From the NCBI RefSeq assembly GCF_018294505.1, contig NC_057803.1, forward strand, positions 688,976,847 through 689,040,846: DNA of 64,000 nt, read 5' to 3'. Below are positions 32,160 to 44,855 of the stretch, one piece after another. The notes beneath the pieces were generated by a model, which was not told where the DNA came from, did no database searches, and saw only the letters and a list, made by a program, of their open reading frames with translations. Numbering within the stretch: the first letter of the stretch is position 1; the number at the start of each line of letters is the position of its first letter. The position numbers and the translations under genes are program-made. This DNA comes from Triticum aestivum. Taxonomy: Eukaryota > Streptophyta > Magnoliopsida > Poales > Poaceae.

Positions 32160-33190
32160 TTATATCGTGTATGTTTGTTTTCTTTTCCTTTATTCATTTT
32201 TCTTCGTTTCTTCACTGTTTTTCCTTTCTTTTTGCTCTTTCATCAGCTTTTTCCTTTCTATCCTGTTTTCATTGGTTTTTGTTGTTTGTTCTTTTGTTTT
32301 TATTTGTTTCTTTTATCCGTTTTTATTGTTTTTTTTGTTTTTCTTTCTTTATTTGATTTTATTTATTCTTTCTTGGTTGTCATCGTCTTTCTTCCTTCCT
32401 TTCCCAGTTTCATCGGGTTTCTGGTTTTTTCTTTCTTTTTATTTGTTTCTTTTCTCGTTTTCATTTCTTTTTCGCTTTTCTCTCTTTAGTTTTTACTTAT
32501 TTGTCTATTGGTTTTTATCGGTTTTGTTTGTTTTTTCATTCCTTTTGCATTTCTTTCTTCAGTTCTTTTTTCATTTTCTTTTTATTGGTTTATTTTGTTT
32601 ATTTTTCAGTTTTAATTTTTTCTTTTCTATGTGTCTTTTGGTCTTCATTGTACATTTCGTGTATATGTCGCCAACAATTTTCTAATACACATTTAATATT
32701 TTTTCCAATGCTTGATTAATATTTTTTAAATAATTGGTCAGTCTTTTCCTATACACACTTTTAAACTTTTTCAAATGCTTGATTAACGGTTTTCAAATGA
32801 AAAGATTAAAAAAAATTGAATGTCTAGTCAACATTTTTTCTGTACACACTTAACATTTTCCAAATGCTTTATTAACATTATTCAAATACTACATCAACAT
32901 TTTTCAAATGCTTCATTAATATTTTATATAAATTATCAAAACAAATAACCATTTTTCATACATGGTCAACAATTTATCTATACACATTTAACATTTTTCA
33001 AATACTTGTTCAATATTTTGTTCAAATTCTTGGTTAATATTTTTCCAATAGATGATCAAAACATTCATAATTTTTTATACATGATCAATAAAAATTCTAT
33101 ATGCATTAAATATTTTCTTGTTCAACATTTCTCCAATACTTATTCAACATTTTTCCAATAATTGTTCAACATTTTTCATAGGGAATAGAT
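32160..33190. repeat. T-rich tract and ~30-bp degenerate repeats
   Basis: 32160-32690 is almost pure T with interspersed C and G. 32690-33190 has recurring TTAACATTTTTCAAATGCTT-type units, imperfect in phase. This pattern is common inside non-autonomous grass DNA transposons. Long frames through the tract encode only Phe/Leu/Ser and are not genes. Confidence 0.7.
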
Positions 33191-33244
33191 ACCTGTAGGC
33201 TGGTTGATTTCAGGCCCACATCTGTTGTTCCCCTTGCTTGAGAC

Positions 33245-33780
33245 ATGGCCACCCACATCTTGTCACTTCATCTCTCTCCCTCGTCTTATCTCTTTACCAA
33301 CCTCACTCTCTCTCTCGTATACAAGTGCCTATCAATGGCGTACGTCTCACCGGTGAGGAGCATGGTGACGAGCCAAGCTAATCGGAGGTATGGCGCGGCG
33401 GTGGGGACTGGCAACGCCTCTCGTCCCTCACCACCATCTAGCGGGCGCACGTCGGCAGCGACCGATGTCGGCGACAGGTGGTGCTGCTCCCCCTCACCAC
33501 TGTCCTACGGGAGCTGATGGTGAACAAAAATGGTGTTTTTTTTTGCAAAATCCAGTTTGTTGCAAGGAAGATTCTTCAACACCAGTCATGTTGCAAAACT
33601 TTCTTCCATACCACCATATTAAGGTGAATTCAAAGAAAAATAATCTGCAATATCACTTCAGCTGCAAAGTTTTCTGCAACAATACATTTGTTGCAAATAA
33701 AGTGAAGACAGAAAAATAAATTCTGGAACCCAATCTATGTTGCAAAAAAAAATCCCGCAACACAACCTATTACAAATTTT
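33245..33780 (+). other. GC island with short ORF and TTGCAA-type repeats
   Basis: An ATG at 33245 opens a 90-residue frame without known motifs, starting MATHILSLHLSPSS, then an Arg/Ser/Ala-rich part. It is followed by repeated TTGCAAAA / CTGCAAC motifs (33545-33780). No domain recognised. Confidence 0.2.
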
Positions 33781-34256
33781 TCTGCATCAAGATCTCTATT
33801 GTGAAGTAGAAAAAGACGTGCAGCCGCTCGATTTTGTCGAATCCAATGGCTCGTGAGGCGGCAGATCGTTTAGAAAGATTCGTTGGCCGACTCGTAGCAG
33901 CCCGCTTTTTCATATGCTTGTTCAATATTTTTCAAATGTTTGTTGTAATGTATATATATATATATAATATTTTAAAGTATAAAAAGTACAAAAATAAAGA
34001 AAAAAACAAAAACAGAAAACGTCAAAAAAGAAAGAAAAAGGAGGCTATGTCCTCCCGCTTTTCTGGGCCGGCCCATTTCAGTCTCCTGTTCGGCGAGTGT
34101 TCCGTTCCTCTCGCTGAACGCGAGATATAGGTGCGCCTAAGACGGGATCTCCTATTCCATGCTTACAACGCCGCCGAACCCATATGGCGCTCATTGCAAT
34201 GCCCTGGTGGGCGGGCCCACGAACATGCAACACCAGTGGAAAAAAACCCTAATTTT

Positions 34257-34323
34257 TCAGTGGCGAGGATTTGAACTCGCGGCGTTGAGTTTTAGCCTGC
34301 GCTTATCTAACCACCATAGCTAC
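34257..34323 (-). other. tRNA-like sequence (left member of inverted pair)
   Basis: The minus strand reads GTAGCTATGGTGGTTAGATA then ...GCGAGTTCAAATCCTCGCC. The second part matches a pol III B box (GGTTCRANTCC) inside a possible T-arm stem (GCGAG with CTCGC), and the first is A-box-like. It is not a canonical tRNA: arms are imperfect and no CCA-adjacent acceptor pairing is evident. Confidence 0.45.
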
Positions 34324-35129
34324 ATGGTAATATTGATCCATCCTTCCATGAAATACGTAAGAACAATTATAGCCGCGCATTGCAAAATTTGGAAGATCAC
34401 ATATTAAAAAAATCACGAATTCTTTCAAAAGGGAAAGGTCCATGCACTCAAGGTCCATGTACAAGAGAGTTCACGAATATTGAAAACAGTTCTCTACTTT
34501 GAGAAAAAAGTTCATGAATTTATAAAAAGTTCATAGATTTGAAAAGCTCACGGAATTTTAAAAACTTCAAAAAAAATTAAAACGTTACTAATCTAAGAAA
34601 AAATCATGGATTTGAAAAGCTATTGAAAATTTTGAAAAAAGTTCATCAAATTTTGATTTTTTGGAAGAAAATTCACGAATTTGAAAAAGAGTTCATTGAA
34701 CTTGAAAAAAATCGTCCATGTTCAAAAAAATCATCAAAATTGAAAACATTCATCGATTTGGAAAAATGTTCATCGATTTTTTAAAAACAAATCATCAATT
34801 TAGAAAAACAATCATCAAAATTGAAACAAATTCATCATTTTTTTAAAAGTTCATCAATTTTGAAAAACTTCAGAAACTTTTAAATATTTCATTTATATGT
34901 TCAAGAAAGTTCACAAATTTTGAAAAACGATTCATTGAATTGAAAAAAGATCATGGGTTTTTTGAAAAGGTTAGCCGATTTTGAAGAGAAAGTTCATCGA
35001 TAAAAAATCGCGCATTTAAGAAAAAAATAAGAAGAGAGAAACAGAAAAATGAAAAAGAAACGCGAACTAGACAAAGATTAAAATACCAAAAGAAGTTACT
35101 ATGGAGTATGGACAAGTGTGCGATGTTTC
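34324..35129. repeat. AT-rich GTTCATCAATTTTGAAAA-type repeats
   Basis: Imperfect repeats of AAAGTTCATGAATTTGAAA from about 34490 to 35000, between the two tRNA-like sequences. No gene. Confidence 0.7.
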
Positions 35130-35192
35130 TACTGGTTAGCATGGCGAACTATGAATGTACAGGTCTTGAGTTTGATCGTTCGCGTGCCCACC
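35130..35192 (+). other. tRNA-like sequence (right member of inverted pair)
   Basis: TACTGGTTAGCATGGCGAAC, then TTGAGTTTGATCGTTCGCGT, ending CCCACCA before a T-run at 35193, which could act as a pol III terminator. Opposite orientation to 34257-34323. Confidence 0.4.
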
Positions 35193-35280
35193 ATTTTTTT
35201 GCACTTTCAACAAATAAAAGAAAAACACAAAATGGTCCGGCCCAACTCGCAGCATCAAAGAAAAACGCAAAATGGTCCGG

Positions 35281-38023
35281 CATAACTCACAGCGGAGGGT
35301 ATGTACTTCAGGCGCCTGTTTTGCAAAATGACCTATAACGGGCGCCTGAAGCGTCAAGTAGAAACCGCCCCCAAATACCTCTTTTGGACTGGCCATGTCA
35401 TACAGCCGTCTGGAGAGCCCGGAGGATCTGCACAACAACTCGTACGCGCATGGACAGTCAACAGCCTAGGATGGGTGTATTTGTACTGTAGAAAGTTTTA
35501 TCCCGTGCGACTATATTTAACATCTCCCAACCATCTCATCTCTCATGTGATGTTTCATTAAAGGGTTTCAACAATCTTTCGCCGACAACCATCACAAAAG
35601 CACAGCCTCCTGGTCGATATGTCTCCCACAAATGTATAATGTCTACTTGCCCTTCATCTATTGTTGTTGCATCAAAATAGCTTAACCATATGGATGAAAA
35701 CTAAGTGGGATCCCGTTTGCACTATCATCTCATCCTTTTCTTCTACTATCATTTGCACCCACACATCTAGCTAGGAACGAGAGGTGTCATAAAAAGGTCC
35801 ATGCCACGAAATGCAATGTCGCTTTTCCCTTTGACTAGTTTGGAGACAAACCTCGTCGGAAAATTTCCGAAGCTACATGATGCATCTCAATTTCCTTAAC
35901 AAAACAAATCATGGGAATTCTCCATCTGAAGAGATGAAGACTGCCTTTGTCGACGACGAACTCATGCAAAAGGGCAATGGATCCGTACGGTTAAGGCTTT
36001 CTTCAAGCAAACACATATGAACATAGCCACGTGGCCCACTCATTGGTAGGCTGCAGGCCCGCTATATGCTCTCCTGGTGCGGCGACAGCGTGGGCTCGTG
36101 TAGGGGCGGCCACTCAGGTAAAATATCGGTACCTACTGTACCCCCTACTAGATGGACGGTGCCAAGACCTGCTTCAGTCGTAGCCTGTGAGGTCGACACG
36201 AGTAGTATGATGAGAAAAAGAAGGTAACATTTCCATAGACTTAGATGAGGCTCCGAGCAAGTCACAAAAAAGCAAAAAATGGTGGTAAAGGCACAATTAA
36301 ATAAGATCCTTTTATTTCCTACGTATACCTTTGTGAGCCTGGACTTCATACAATTTCAATCCACGATCATTCGACTAGGGCATCAATAGATCAGGCATGT
36401 ATGCTTGCCGCCTACATGAACGACAGCTCCCCACCTCGCTGATGTGTTTCCCTAGTCCAACAGACGATGTGAGATGAGAAGGAAATCCCTCTGTTCCTAC
36501 TGCTTAGGGCACCGTACGCACAAGAGACAACATCCCCACCCGCCCCGCTCGAAACTAGAAGAAAGTAGTCAACAAAGGCGGCAAGCAACATGTTCTTTCG
36601 TTCTCTCCTAGACTTCTCTTCTTCCGTTGTAGCCTTATTATTCTTTAAATTACTGTCACTTTGGCCTAATTGGTTCTTTCAAAAGACATTGGTCTAATTC
36701 TTGAAAGCTGAATACCAAATATTAATTAAGAAAATCGATTTTAAGAAGGTGAGCAAATTGACATTTGGGGATAAAGAATGGAAGAGGATTCAATCAATGG
36801 GAGTCCAAATTAGACTTTCTATGTATTTGCATTACATATTTTTCACATAGTTCTTGGGAGTGAAATTACTTTGGACAATTAATTGTGTTGATCGTCTTGC
36901 TTGAATGCATACTACTTTTTTTGGAAAAGGTGAATGCATACTACTTGACCACTTAGATTTGTTGATTGTCTTATTTGATTACATTGTGGATTTGATATTT
37001 TATTTGATTTAGAAGTCCATCCCGGGAAACTTCAAATCCATAGAGCACACGCGTGCTTCAAACCCCTACAGAAGAACAAGTTAGCTCACCTGGGAAACAC
37101 AGTTGTGCTCCCATGGGAGGCACATGTATGCTTTCTCTCTGTAGCACAACTTAGTTCACTTAGGAACGCAACTTAGTACAGTTTGGGAGCACATGTTAGT
37201 TCATTTTGGGAGGACAATTTTTGCCCAGGAAAATGTTCATCGAAATCTGCCAATATGGATCTAATTTTGAAGATCTCAACGCGAGGATTCAACGCTGAAA
37301 ACAATTTGTAATTTGGAAGCACTGTTCATGAGATATTTTGTTTAATAAAATATTTAAAAATCTACAAAAAAAAGCTCATCCATCCCTTCGGCGTGTGGGA
37401 AGATCTAAAATGATACAAACAAGTCGTAGCTACGCTCGTTGCTCCTATGTATAGCAAGTGAAACCCAATATCCATGGTCATTCATAATAATGAATATTCA
37501 GCCAACATGTTACACTTGTGTGGATCATGGCATCCAACATCTCCTCTATAAATATTCGTCCTTACCGTTAGCAAAGGAAGAAAAAGATAGCAAGGCAAAC
37601 TATTGTTCATTCATAAATGTAGGCAACAACCACAAATGAACAAAGCGGAAGGTGAGGAAAGATCTCAGAGGTTTGTTGTAATGACATACACATGGGAATT
37701 GGAAACGCATATCACCCCATGTCATGTCTGCCCAATGTAAAAGGTATGTTGCTTCCAAAATGGGCCGAAGCCAATCGCCCAACTGCTCTGGGATGGCCTC
37801 TAGATTTTTGTCAGCTCATTTCCTCCTTGTTAGCATGTATGTGCGGGTGGTGCTATCTACAATTGATAATATAAGTTGCGCATAATATTTTCCCTTTCTT
37901 GCTCTCGTCTCGATGTCGACCTCTTGTAGTTCCTTGTTCTTTGCCTAGTGTTAATTCGACATTTTCAGCTTCTCTTCCTCTTCCTATAATGTGTCCTCTA
38001 TACCCAATATCTAGCCAACTGAC

Positions 38024-38056
<33 letters not shown>

Positions 38057-39125
38057 GTCTCAAGAGTTCCCATACTCACTGGTTTGTGATTTTTGCACTC
38101 GAACTTCCCAGAGAGTGCTCGGACTGTAATTTCCTGGTATCAGATGTGTCACTTTATCCATTTGAAGACATCATGTTGACATCATCACATTGGTCCTATT
38201 TGTCTTGTTTGTTGCTAATTGTACATTACATGAATCCATGATGGGGAAATCCAATTACCACACATTTAACATCGGTCTCCCATGAGATTTTTCTTGGAGA
38301 GCACATGCATCCATGCAGGAATCTTAGACATCATCTCATTAATTGCTAAATTTTAAATTTTACAATTATTTTTCTCTCGAACCATTAATCCAACTAATGG
38401 TCTATCTTCACTAGTCACTTCACCTCGGTGATAGCTTGAAAACAAGATCTCATGGTTTCGAGATTTTTTTTCCTGCTACTATTTGCCATGGTGTGTCACC
38501 ATGGTTTCCATGTAAGGAGTGAGTAGTTGTCACGATATTTGTTTGTAATTACCAACATATAGTCTTGTTTGTTTTTAAACATCATCATGATATGCACACT
38601 TAGAGAGTGAATATGCATGTGTTAGAACAAGTAAGAAGTGGGTATCAACTCATACAAGTAAAACAAAGCAAGTTCTACATTGATGTATATTTTTCATTAA
38701 TAACGTGGCAACCAAGTTGGTTATTTTGGCCACTAAGTGATTAATAACCTCCCAAGTAAGTAGAACATTCAGGCAAATACGAACGGTCAAATCATGCCTA
38801 TGTGAAATCTAGTTTCAAAGATCTTGCTACGAGGAAGCCAACGGTGCAAGTGGATCATCAATCGTATAAATGATGTAAGAGATAAACATGTATTGGACTT
38901 CAAATTTAGAAGAATCTAGTGAATGAATTCATGCATGCATGAGAGAGAAGATCGGAAGGAAAGAGAGGCAGGCCACATTTTTGCAGCTCCTCTCTATTTT
39001 GGTCCATAATGATAGAGATGTTGACTTACTATTTTAAAGATGGAGACTTGAAAGTAAATATAATTGTTAATTAAGTAAAAAAATAAACAATATTGTGATT
39101 ATTTTGCTCACTTGAACTACTTAAG

Positions 39126-39128
<3 letters not shown>
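35281..39128. other. Intergenic, no gene recognised
   Basis: About 3.8 kb. Notable items: inverted TCAGGCGCC / GGGCGCCTGA at 35309 and 35339; a TTG microsatellite (38024-38055); related phrases around GGGAGCACATGTTAG at 37090-37210; a possible minus-strand hydrophobic ORF at 36062-36349 without homology I can name. None supports a gene. Confidence 0.5.
38024..38055. repeat. (TTG)n microsatellite
   Basis: About ten uninterrupted TTG units. Confidence 0.95.

Positions 39129-39169
<41 letters not shown>
39129..39169. repeat. (AT)n microsatellite bordering a TIR element
   Basis: Around 20 AT dinucleotides immediately left of the element at 39171. A shorter TA run lies at 44866-44880 on the other side. 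Confidence 0.95.
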
Positions 39170-39176
<7 letters not shown>

Positions 39177-40319
39177 CTGTTCATGGTATCAGAATATTAT
39201 TCCGATCACAATATGAACTTTCTGAGTTACACGCCTGAACTTTCCTCTGTAGAAACCCGACCTTCGGGCTATCTTCGCAATTGTGTTTTCCCGCGCGAAT
39301 TATTCTGGTCAGTCGTGTTTTATGTGATGTAAGTGTTATTTAGAAATGGTTTTTCGCAACTAAATACCCGTTTTAAATAGGAATCTCGCTCGTTAAAGGA
39401 TTTTGCTCTCGGGGCATGATGAACTTGCATTTTTTACAATTTTACTGCCCGAGTTGTTCGACCTGAACTTCTGCCTGTGCTAGGTTGAACTTCCGCCAAC
39501 ATTGACCAAATGGGGCTTGCGATATACCGTTGGAAAGCTATGGACACGAGTATCATGACCCAAGTTAAATTTTTGGTAAAATGTAAGCGGTTTAAGAGCA
39601 GTTTTGAAAACCGTTTTCTTCCTACAAAAAAACGTGAATCGCATATTCGATCGCATTTCTAAACTGTTTATCGGAATGAGACAAATAATATGGCGTTGTA
39701 AAAGTGTTGCAAAACCGCTCCTTCCACATTTTGAAATTTTCTCTAATTCCCTATGGATAAAGACATGTTTGTATTTTTGAAAATTGTAAAATTTCGCAAA
39801 CCGAACAACCGAGTTTGTATTTTCGATGTCATTTCTAAACGCTAATCCAATTGAGGCAAACGATATGGCATTGGAAAGCTTATAAAATTGCGCTACATTT
39901 TCATGTCAAAAGTTTTTTCTAATTTTGAATGATTTAAAAGTAATTAAGAAAACAATACAAGTACCATCGAGTTTGTATTTTTGAGCTAATTTTTTAACCG
40001 TATGTCCGAATGTAGCAAATGATACGGCATTGGAAAGCTTAAGGAAATGCAAAACTTTTTGGTATATATTGTTTCTCCCAATTCCTTACGGTTTAAGTCA
40101 ATTTTGAAAATGGCTAAAAACGTATTTTCGTTGTGATTTCTACAAACTTCATTTGATTGGGGCAAATAATATGCTGTTGAAAAGCTACAGAAAATGCGAA
40201 ACTTTTTCATGTTGATGGTTTTCTCTAATTCCTAGCCGTTTTCAAGTAATTTCGAAAATGGCGAGATCATTTGTTCTGCCTCTATTGCAAAACAGGTTCT
40301 TCCAAAATGCACCGCGTTA

Positions 40320-43180
40320 AGAACTTGAACTTCTCTGCATGTCTACTTGAACTTTACTCTGTTTTTCACGTGCTATCTTTTGCTCGTAGCTCTCCATCCA
40401 CTCACCGGAATTGAAAAAGTGATATACCGATGTAAAGCTGCTGTAAACACGCAACTTTTCCGTGTTGATCATTTTTTCATACTCGCGACAATTTTGAAAG
40501 TTTTTCATCTAAAATTCATTCAGCGTAGTAGTTGAACTTCCTGCTGTTTTCACGTTAAACTTCTGTGACGTATTTTCGTTTGTAATTTTCTCATCCATTC
40601 GTCAGTGTTACACAAACGATATTTATTTTGTACAAACCTCTCTCACAATAATTATTTTAACCTTCTCCGACCGAGGACTTGAACTTATAAGAACAAAAAA
40701 ACTAGACCTTGCCTTTTAAATCATTTTCTCATATTAAACACACACCATGTAGTACATGAACTTTTTTCATTTTTATAATCTGAAATTTTTACTTTCTTTT
40801 TGAAATCAAATTGCTCCCAAATAATAACTGAACTTCTTTTTAGATTGAGAGAATTATTTTAGAACACAAAAAACATTTTTGTGTGTGTTTTTGAACATGG
40901 AAATACAAGGTGAACCTCTCTTGCAAGAATATTTTAACTTCCCCGGATAGAGCACTTGAACTTCTTTCAACAAACCTTTTATGCTTTTATTGTTCTATAA
41001 TTTTATTCTCACCTGAAATGCATTCCTTGCACTAGTTGAACTTCTCGTTGTTTTCACCTTGAACTTCTATCACGTATTTTTGTTCAACCTCTCCTACAAG
41101 AATTTTTGAACATTCTCGGGCCGATCACTTGAACTTCTATCAACGAAACTTTTAGTCTTTGCTTTTCCATTCTTTTTTTCATATAAAATGCACACAATGT
41201 AGTACTTGAACTTCTGGCAGTTATCAATCCGAACTTCTCCAGATTACATGAAAATATCTATGTTTTTTATAGACATCGAACCGCTCTACCTTTTTATTTG
41301 AATTTCATTGTGTATTTTTAGAAATGTAGAAATTGGAGGTTTTTTAGAAACATTGAACTTCTTCGTTATTTGGAATTGAACTTATTGGTTTTATTCTTTA
41401 GTAGCTGGAAAAATTTGACTTTTCCAATAAATATCAATCTGCTCCACTTTTTCCAAATAAACTTCTTGGTTTTATTCTATAGTAATGAGAAAACCTGAGT
41501 TTTTTTACTTACATTGAACTACTTCATTTTTTAAAATCAAACTTCTTGGTTTTAATCTTTAGTATTGGGGAAAATCTGAGTTTTATAAACATTAAACAAC
41601 TTTCACATTTTTAATTAGGAATTCTTGGTCCTATTCAGTAGTAACGAGGAAAGTCTTGGTTATGTAATAAATATCAAACCACTCAATTATTTAAAGCTGA
41701 ACTTCTAGGTCTTTTTTAAAGAGGGAAAATGTGCTTTTATAAACTTTTTGAAATGCTTGGTTTTTTTAATTTGACCTTCTTGGTATGGTAATAAACATTG
41801 AACCGCTCCGTTATTTAAATTTGAACTTCTAGTTATTTTTTTGTGAACCTAGGTGTCTTGCTAGAAATGGAGAATATTTTTTATTAAAATATTGAAGTAC
41901 TCTATTATTTCAATTTGACCTTCTTGGTTTATTTTTGGAAACAGGGAAAAATAACTTTTGTAAACATTGAACCATTTTGTTATTTTAACTTGAACTTTTT
42001 TTTTTGCATAAACATCAAATTGAGTCTTCATATTAATTTCAAATTATAATGTTTTTTAAGACTAACATCTTTTTCAGTCGGTGCACTCTTTACTCATTAT
42101 GATTTATTTTTATTTTTTGAACGTGTAAATCCTAGGTTTTAATAACCTCCAAACTTCTGTGTCCTTTTAATTTGAACTTCACTTTTTTTGTAGAGAATTG
42201 TTTTTTATTTTTAAATAAATATGAAATTTAAATGTTTTTTCAATTTGAACTTCATGGTTGATTCTTTAATAACAAGGGGTTTTTATTGTTCTAGTAAAAG
42301 TAAAATCCTAGCATTCTTAATAAACATCGAGCCACTTCTTAATTTTTTGTATACATCGAACTACTTCATTTTTTTTATTTTGAACTTGTTGATTTTAAAC
42401 TTCGGGAACGAGGAAAATCTCAGTTTTTTATAAACATCAAACTGCTCCATTTTTTAAATTTGAACTTCTTCATTTTATTTCTTTTAGTAAGAGGGGAAAT
42501 CGACACGCAACCGTGTTCACATCTGCATGCCCGTGAAACGAACACCACTGAAGAAAAAGGAATTGTGGGCCTCTAGGAGTTATGCACATGGAAGAGAGAG
42601 GATAATTAATTAGGGTAATGAATTCTAGCATGCCTTCTTACTGTTTTTTTAGAACAAATAGAAATTGCTAGTGAGCCCTATACACCGTACCAGCGGGGGC
42701 ATGTTATATCTTGTGAAGTTTTAATTTTTTGTGTCATGACATTTTATGCCATGATCCCCTTTTTTGATGATTTTTCTTCTGTATGTGGTATATGTGAATT
42801 TAGAAATTTCTGAAACATGAACTTTCACGTGCTATTGGAAATTGAAAAATTGCACACAACAATATACATACGTGGTACACCACAACAATTACTTTGTTTA
42901 ACTGTCTATGAATTATCTAGTGAAGTTATTTGGCTTTTCCACTTGAACTTCTAGTTTTTCTTTATTTACTCAACCTCGCATGTCAACATATTTTCCTTAT
43001 TTTTATTTTTTCATGCCCCTAAAATTTGAACTTCTTGACCTTTTATCCGTGAACTTATTTCAGATTTTTTTCAATGAATTGAACTTCTTTTGTTACGTTT
43101 TTCAGCTTCTCCATTTTTGTCATGTTTATAAGTTTTTTCCTTGTCTGCACTTATCCAGTTGTCGTTTTTGAACTTCTAAC
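40320..43180. repeat. Dispersed TTGAACTTCT-type motif array
   Basis: TTGAACTTCT or one-base variants recur dozens of times at irregular 30-110 base intervals, often followed by TTGGTTTTATTC and preceded by AACATTGAACC. Direct orientation throughout. No coding potential. Confidence 0.75.
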
Positions 43181-43746
43181 AAGGTTTTTGCACCGTGGGT
43201 AGGTCCTTTTTTTCTAAGCGAGTGTACAATGTTCACTTCTCATACTATCACTTTTAACTTAATTACATGATGTTCTAGAATGGGACATTTTGTACTTGCT
43301 GGGTTGTCAAAGTTTTTTGTGTGTGTTCGCCTCTTTATATTTGGACAACCAAGGTGTATGTTTTTCCTAATGCGAACATTTTGAATTTCTCATCTACAAC
43401 TTTTTTTGTGTGCACATCTTTGTGGGCATTGGTGGGCAAACTTGTGTGTTTTAAAAAATAAAACCAGTTAAAAAAACATAACCTTTGTTCTCCTTTGGGG
43501 CATAAACACAAACAGTTGTGATGCACACGAGCAGGCACAAGATCCGAAACTTTTGTTCGTGTACACACAGAGTACACACTCACCATCAGCACACGCACAC
43601 ATCCAGGACCCAACACAACGCTAGCTTACTAACGGAGTGAGCCGCAGCAGGCGAGAGCGCTATGGAGCAGCCAGTGGCAGGAGGCCATAGCACCGTGGGC
43701 GGCTCCGACCGCTCCGGCAATCTGTAACAGGTCCTGCCCTAGTCAC

Positions 43747-43898
43747 CAGGGGCGGAGCCAGGGGTCGAGCAGGGGCCTGCCCCCGCCCCCCCCCAATGAT
43801 CGACCGTTTTAGTAGGAGCGACGAGTAATTACCAGCGAGATTAGATCAATATACGTACTCGCCCCCCCTATACTCGAATCCTGGCTCCGCCACTACTG
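43747..43898. mobile_element. Small hAT-like MITE
   Basis: Ends CAGGGGCGGAGCCAGG and CCTGGCTCCGCCACTACTG are imperfect inverted repeats; 152 bases with a C-run inside. This GGGGCGGAGCCAGG terminus is familiar in grass MITEs. I could not confirm an 8-base target duplication. Nested in the 39171-44855 element. Confidence 0.75.
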
Positions 43899-43949
43899 GT
43901 CGCCTCCACGCTCCACATCCTCCCAGGGACGCACACATCAGCTGCCCCG

Positions 43950-44770
43950 TCGGTGGCTCGCACAAGCAATCAAGAACCCAGTGGTAAATTCAGCAGAGCA
44001 GTGTGGTGTTTCATGTCATGCCAATGGCGGAGAAGCTGTACTGCAGCTTGGGGCGTAGGCGACTCGTCAGAGGCCTCGTCCTTGGGGCAGATCAGTGCGC
44101 GAAGGCACTTACGATGACAGCCCATCTTGCCGCGGCGGTAGGCTTCGGGAGTGGCAGTAGCTGGTGACGAGTCGGCGGCAGTGGGTCGCAGCAACGCACG
44201 GACCAGTTGCAGGCCGAGACCACTCCTTGCTGCAGGTCGAGACCTCCCCCAGTTGCAGGTTGAGGTCAAAGGGATGGGGAGGCGATGGTTGGCCGGAAGA
44301 CGAGCGGGACGGGGTGGGGAGGCTGTAGTTGGCCGGAGAGCGCGTGCGGAGGGAGGAGAAGCGGTGGTTAGCTGGAGGGCCGCAGTTTTGTTGTTAGGGC
44401 CTGGCGGCGGCGCGAGTGGAGGTAGGAGCCCGGCGACGACGCATTTGGAAGTCGGGCCTCGACGACGGCATGGTTGAAGATTGGGCCTGGCGGCGGCCTC
44501 GGTGGTGGTAGGGGCCAGCGGTGGCGCAGTTGAAGTTCGGGCGGCCGACGACGTGATTGGAGGAGGGCGGCGGCCTGCGGGATGGGCCGGTGGGAAACGT
44601 GGGTGTTGGGGTGGCTGGCGGCGGGAGGCGCATCGGGGTCGGGGGCGGCGAGAGGTGCGCCGGCACCAGGGGCGGCTGCGGTTGTGGAGGGGGCGGGGAA
44701 GGTGGATCCGGTGGGGGATGGGCTGGGGGAGTGGTCGGAGTGGGTGTTTTTTTCTTTTTCTTTCCACGGT
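43950..44770. other. GC-rich end block with long biased ORFs
   Basis: Both strands are open for 100-265 codons. The longest (minus, 43970-44767) lacks an ATG at its 5' end and is almost all Pro, Arg, Ala, Ser and Thr. No motif is recognisable. The openness follows from GC content, so I do not call a gene. It could be a captured first exon. Confidence 0.3.
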
Positions 44771-44855
44771 TTCTGAGTTCGGGAACGACCAGATCGCTCC
44801 TATATAGCGCGCCGCGTGATCAGAATAACTATTCTGATCCCAGGATCAGAATAGT

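Larger units (their letters stand above)
30281..34130. mobile_element. MULE-like non-autonomous element (split by solo LTR)
   Basis: With the solo LTR removed, the left end reads CTATATCTCGCATTAAGG and the right end is its imperfect inverse, CGCGAGATATAG (34119-34130). GGACCGGCCCG (left) and GGGCCGGCCC (right) also pair. Without the insertion it is about 2.1 kb. The interior has no transposase: a T-rich tract, then a degenerate repeat of CAACATTTTTCCAAATGCTTG type, then a GC island. I could not find a matching 9-base target duplication, so the superfamily call is tentative. Confidence 0.5.
39171..44855. mobile_element. 5.7 kb TIR element inserted in a TA microsatellite
   Basis: Left end ACTATTCTGTTCATGGTATC followed by AGAATATTATTCCGATCA; the right end inverted reads ACTATTCTGATCCTGGGATC followed by AGAATAGTTATTCTGATCA, about 38 bases with some five mismatches. 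The right terminus is itself a hairpin (CTATTCTGATCC with GGATCAGAATAG, 2-base loop). TA repeats flank both sides, so a TA microsatellite appears to have been the target. No transposase motif. The interior is an AT-rich body (39200-43300) dominated by recurring TTGAACTTCT, then a GC-rich end (43600-44800). Superfamily uncertain. Confidence 0.6.

Noticed and set aside
32121..32685. Long plus-strand ORFs rich in Phe, Leu and Ser
   Set aside because: They run through an almost pure T tract; all three frames are open for compositional reasons and no motif exists.
34257..34323. A functional tRNA gene
   Set aside because: B-box and part of a T-arm are visible, but the acceptor stem and anticodon arm do not pair properly.
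43970..44767. 265-codon minus-strand ORF as a protein-coding gene
   Set aside because: No ATG at the start, Pro/Arg/Ala-dominated, with overlapping open frames on both strands in a GC-rich block.
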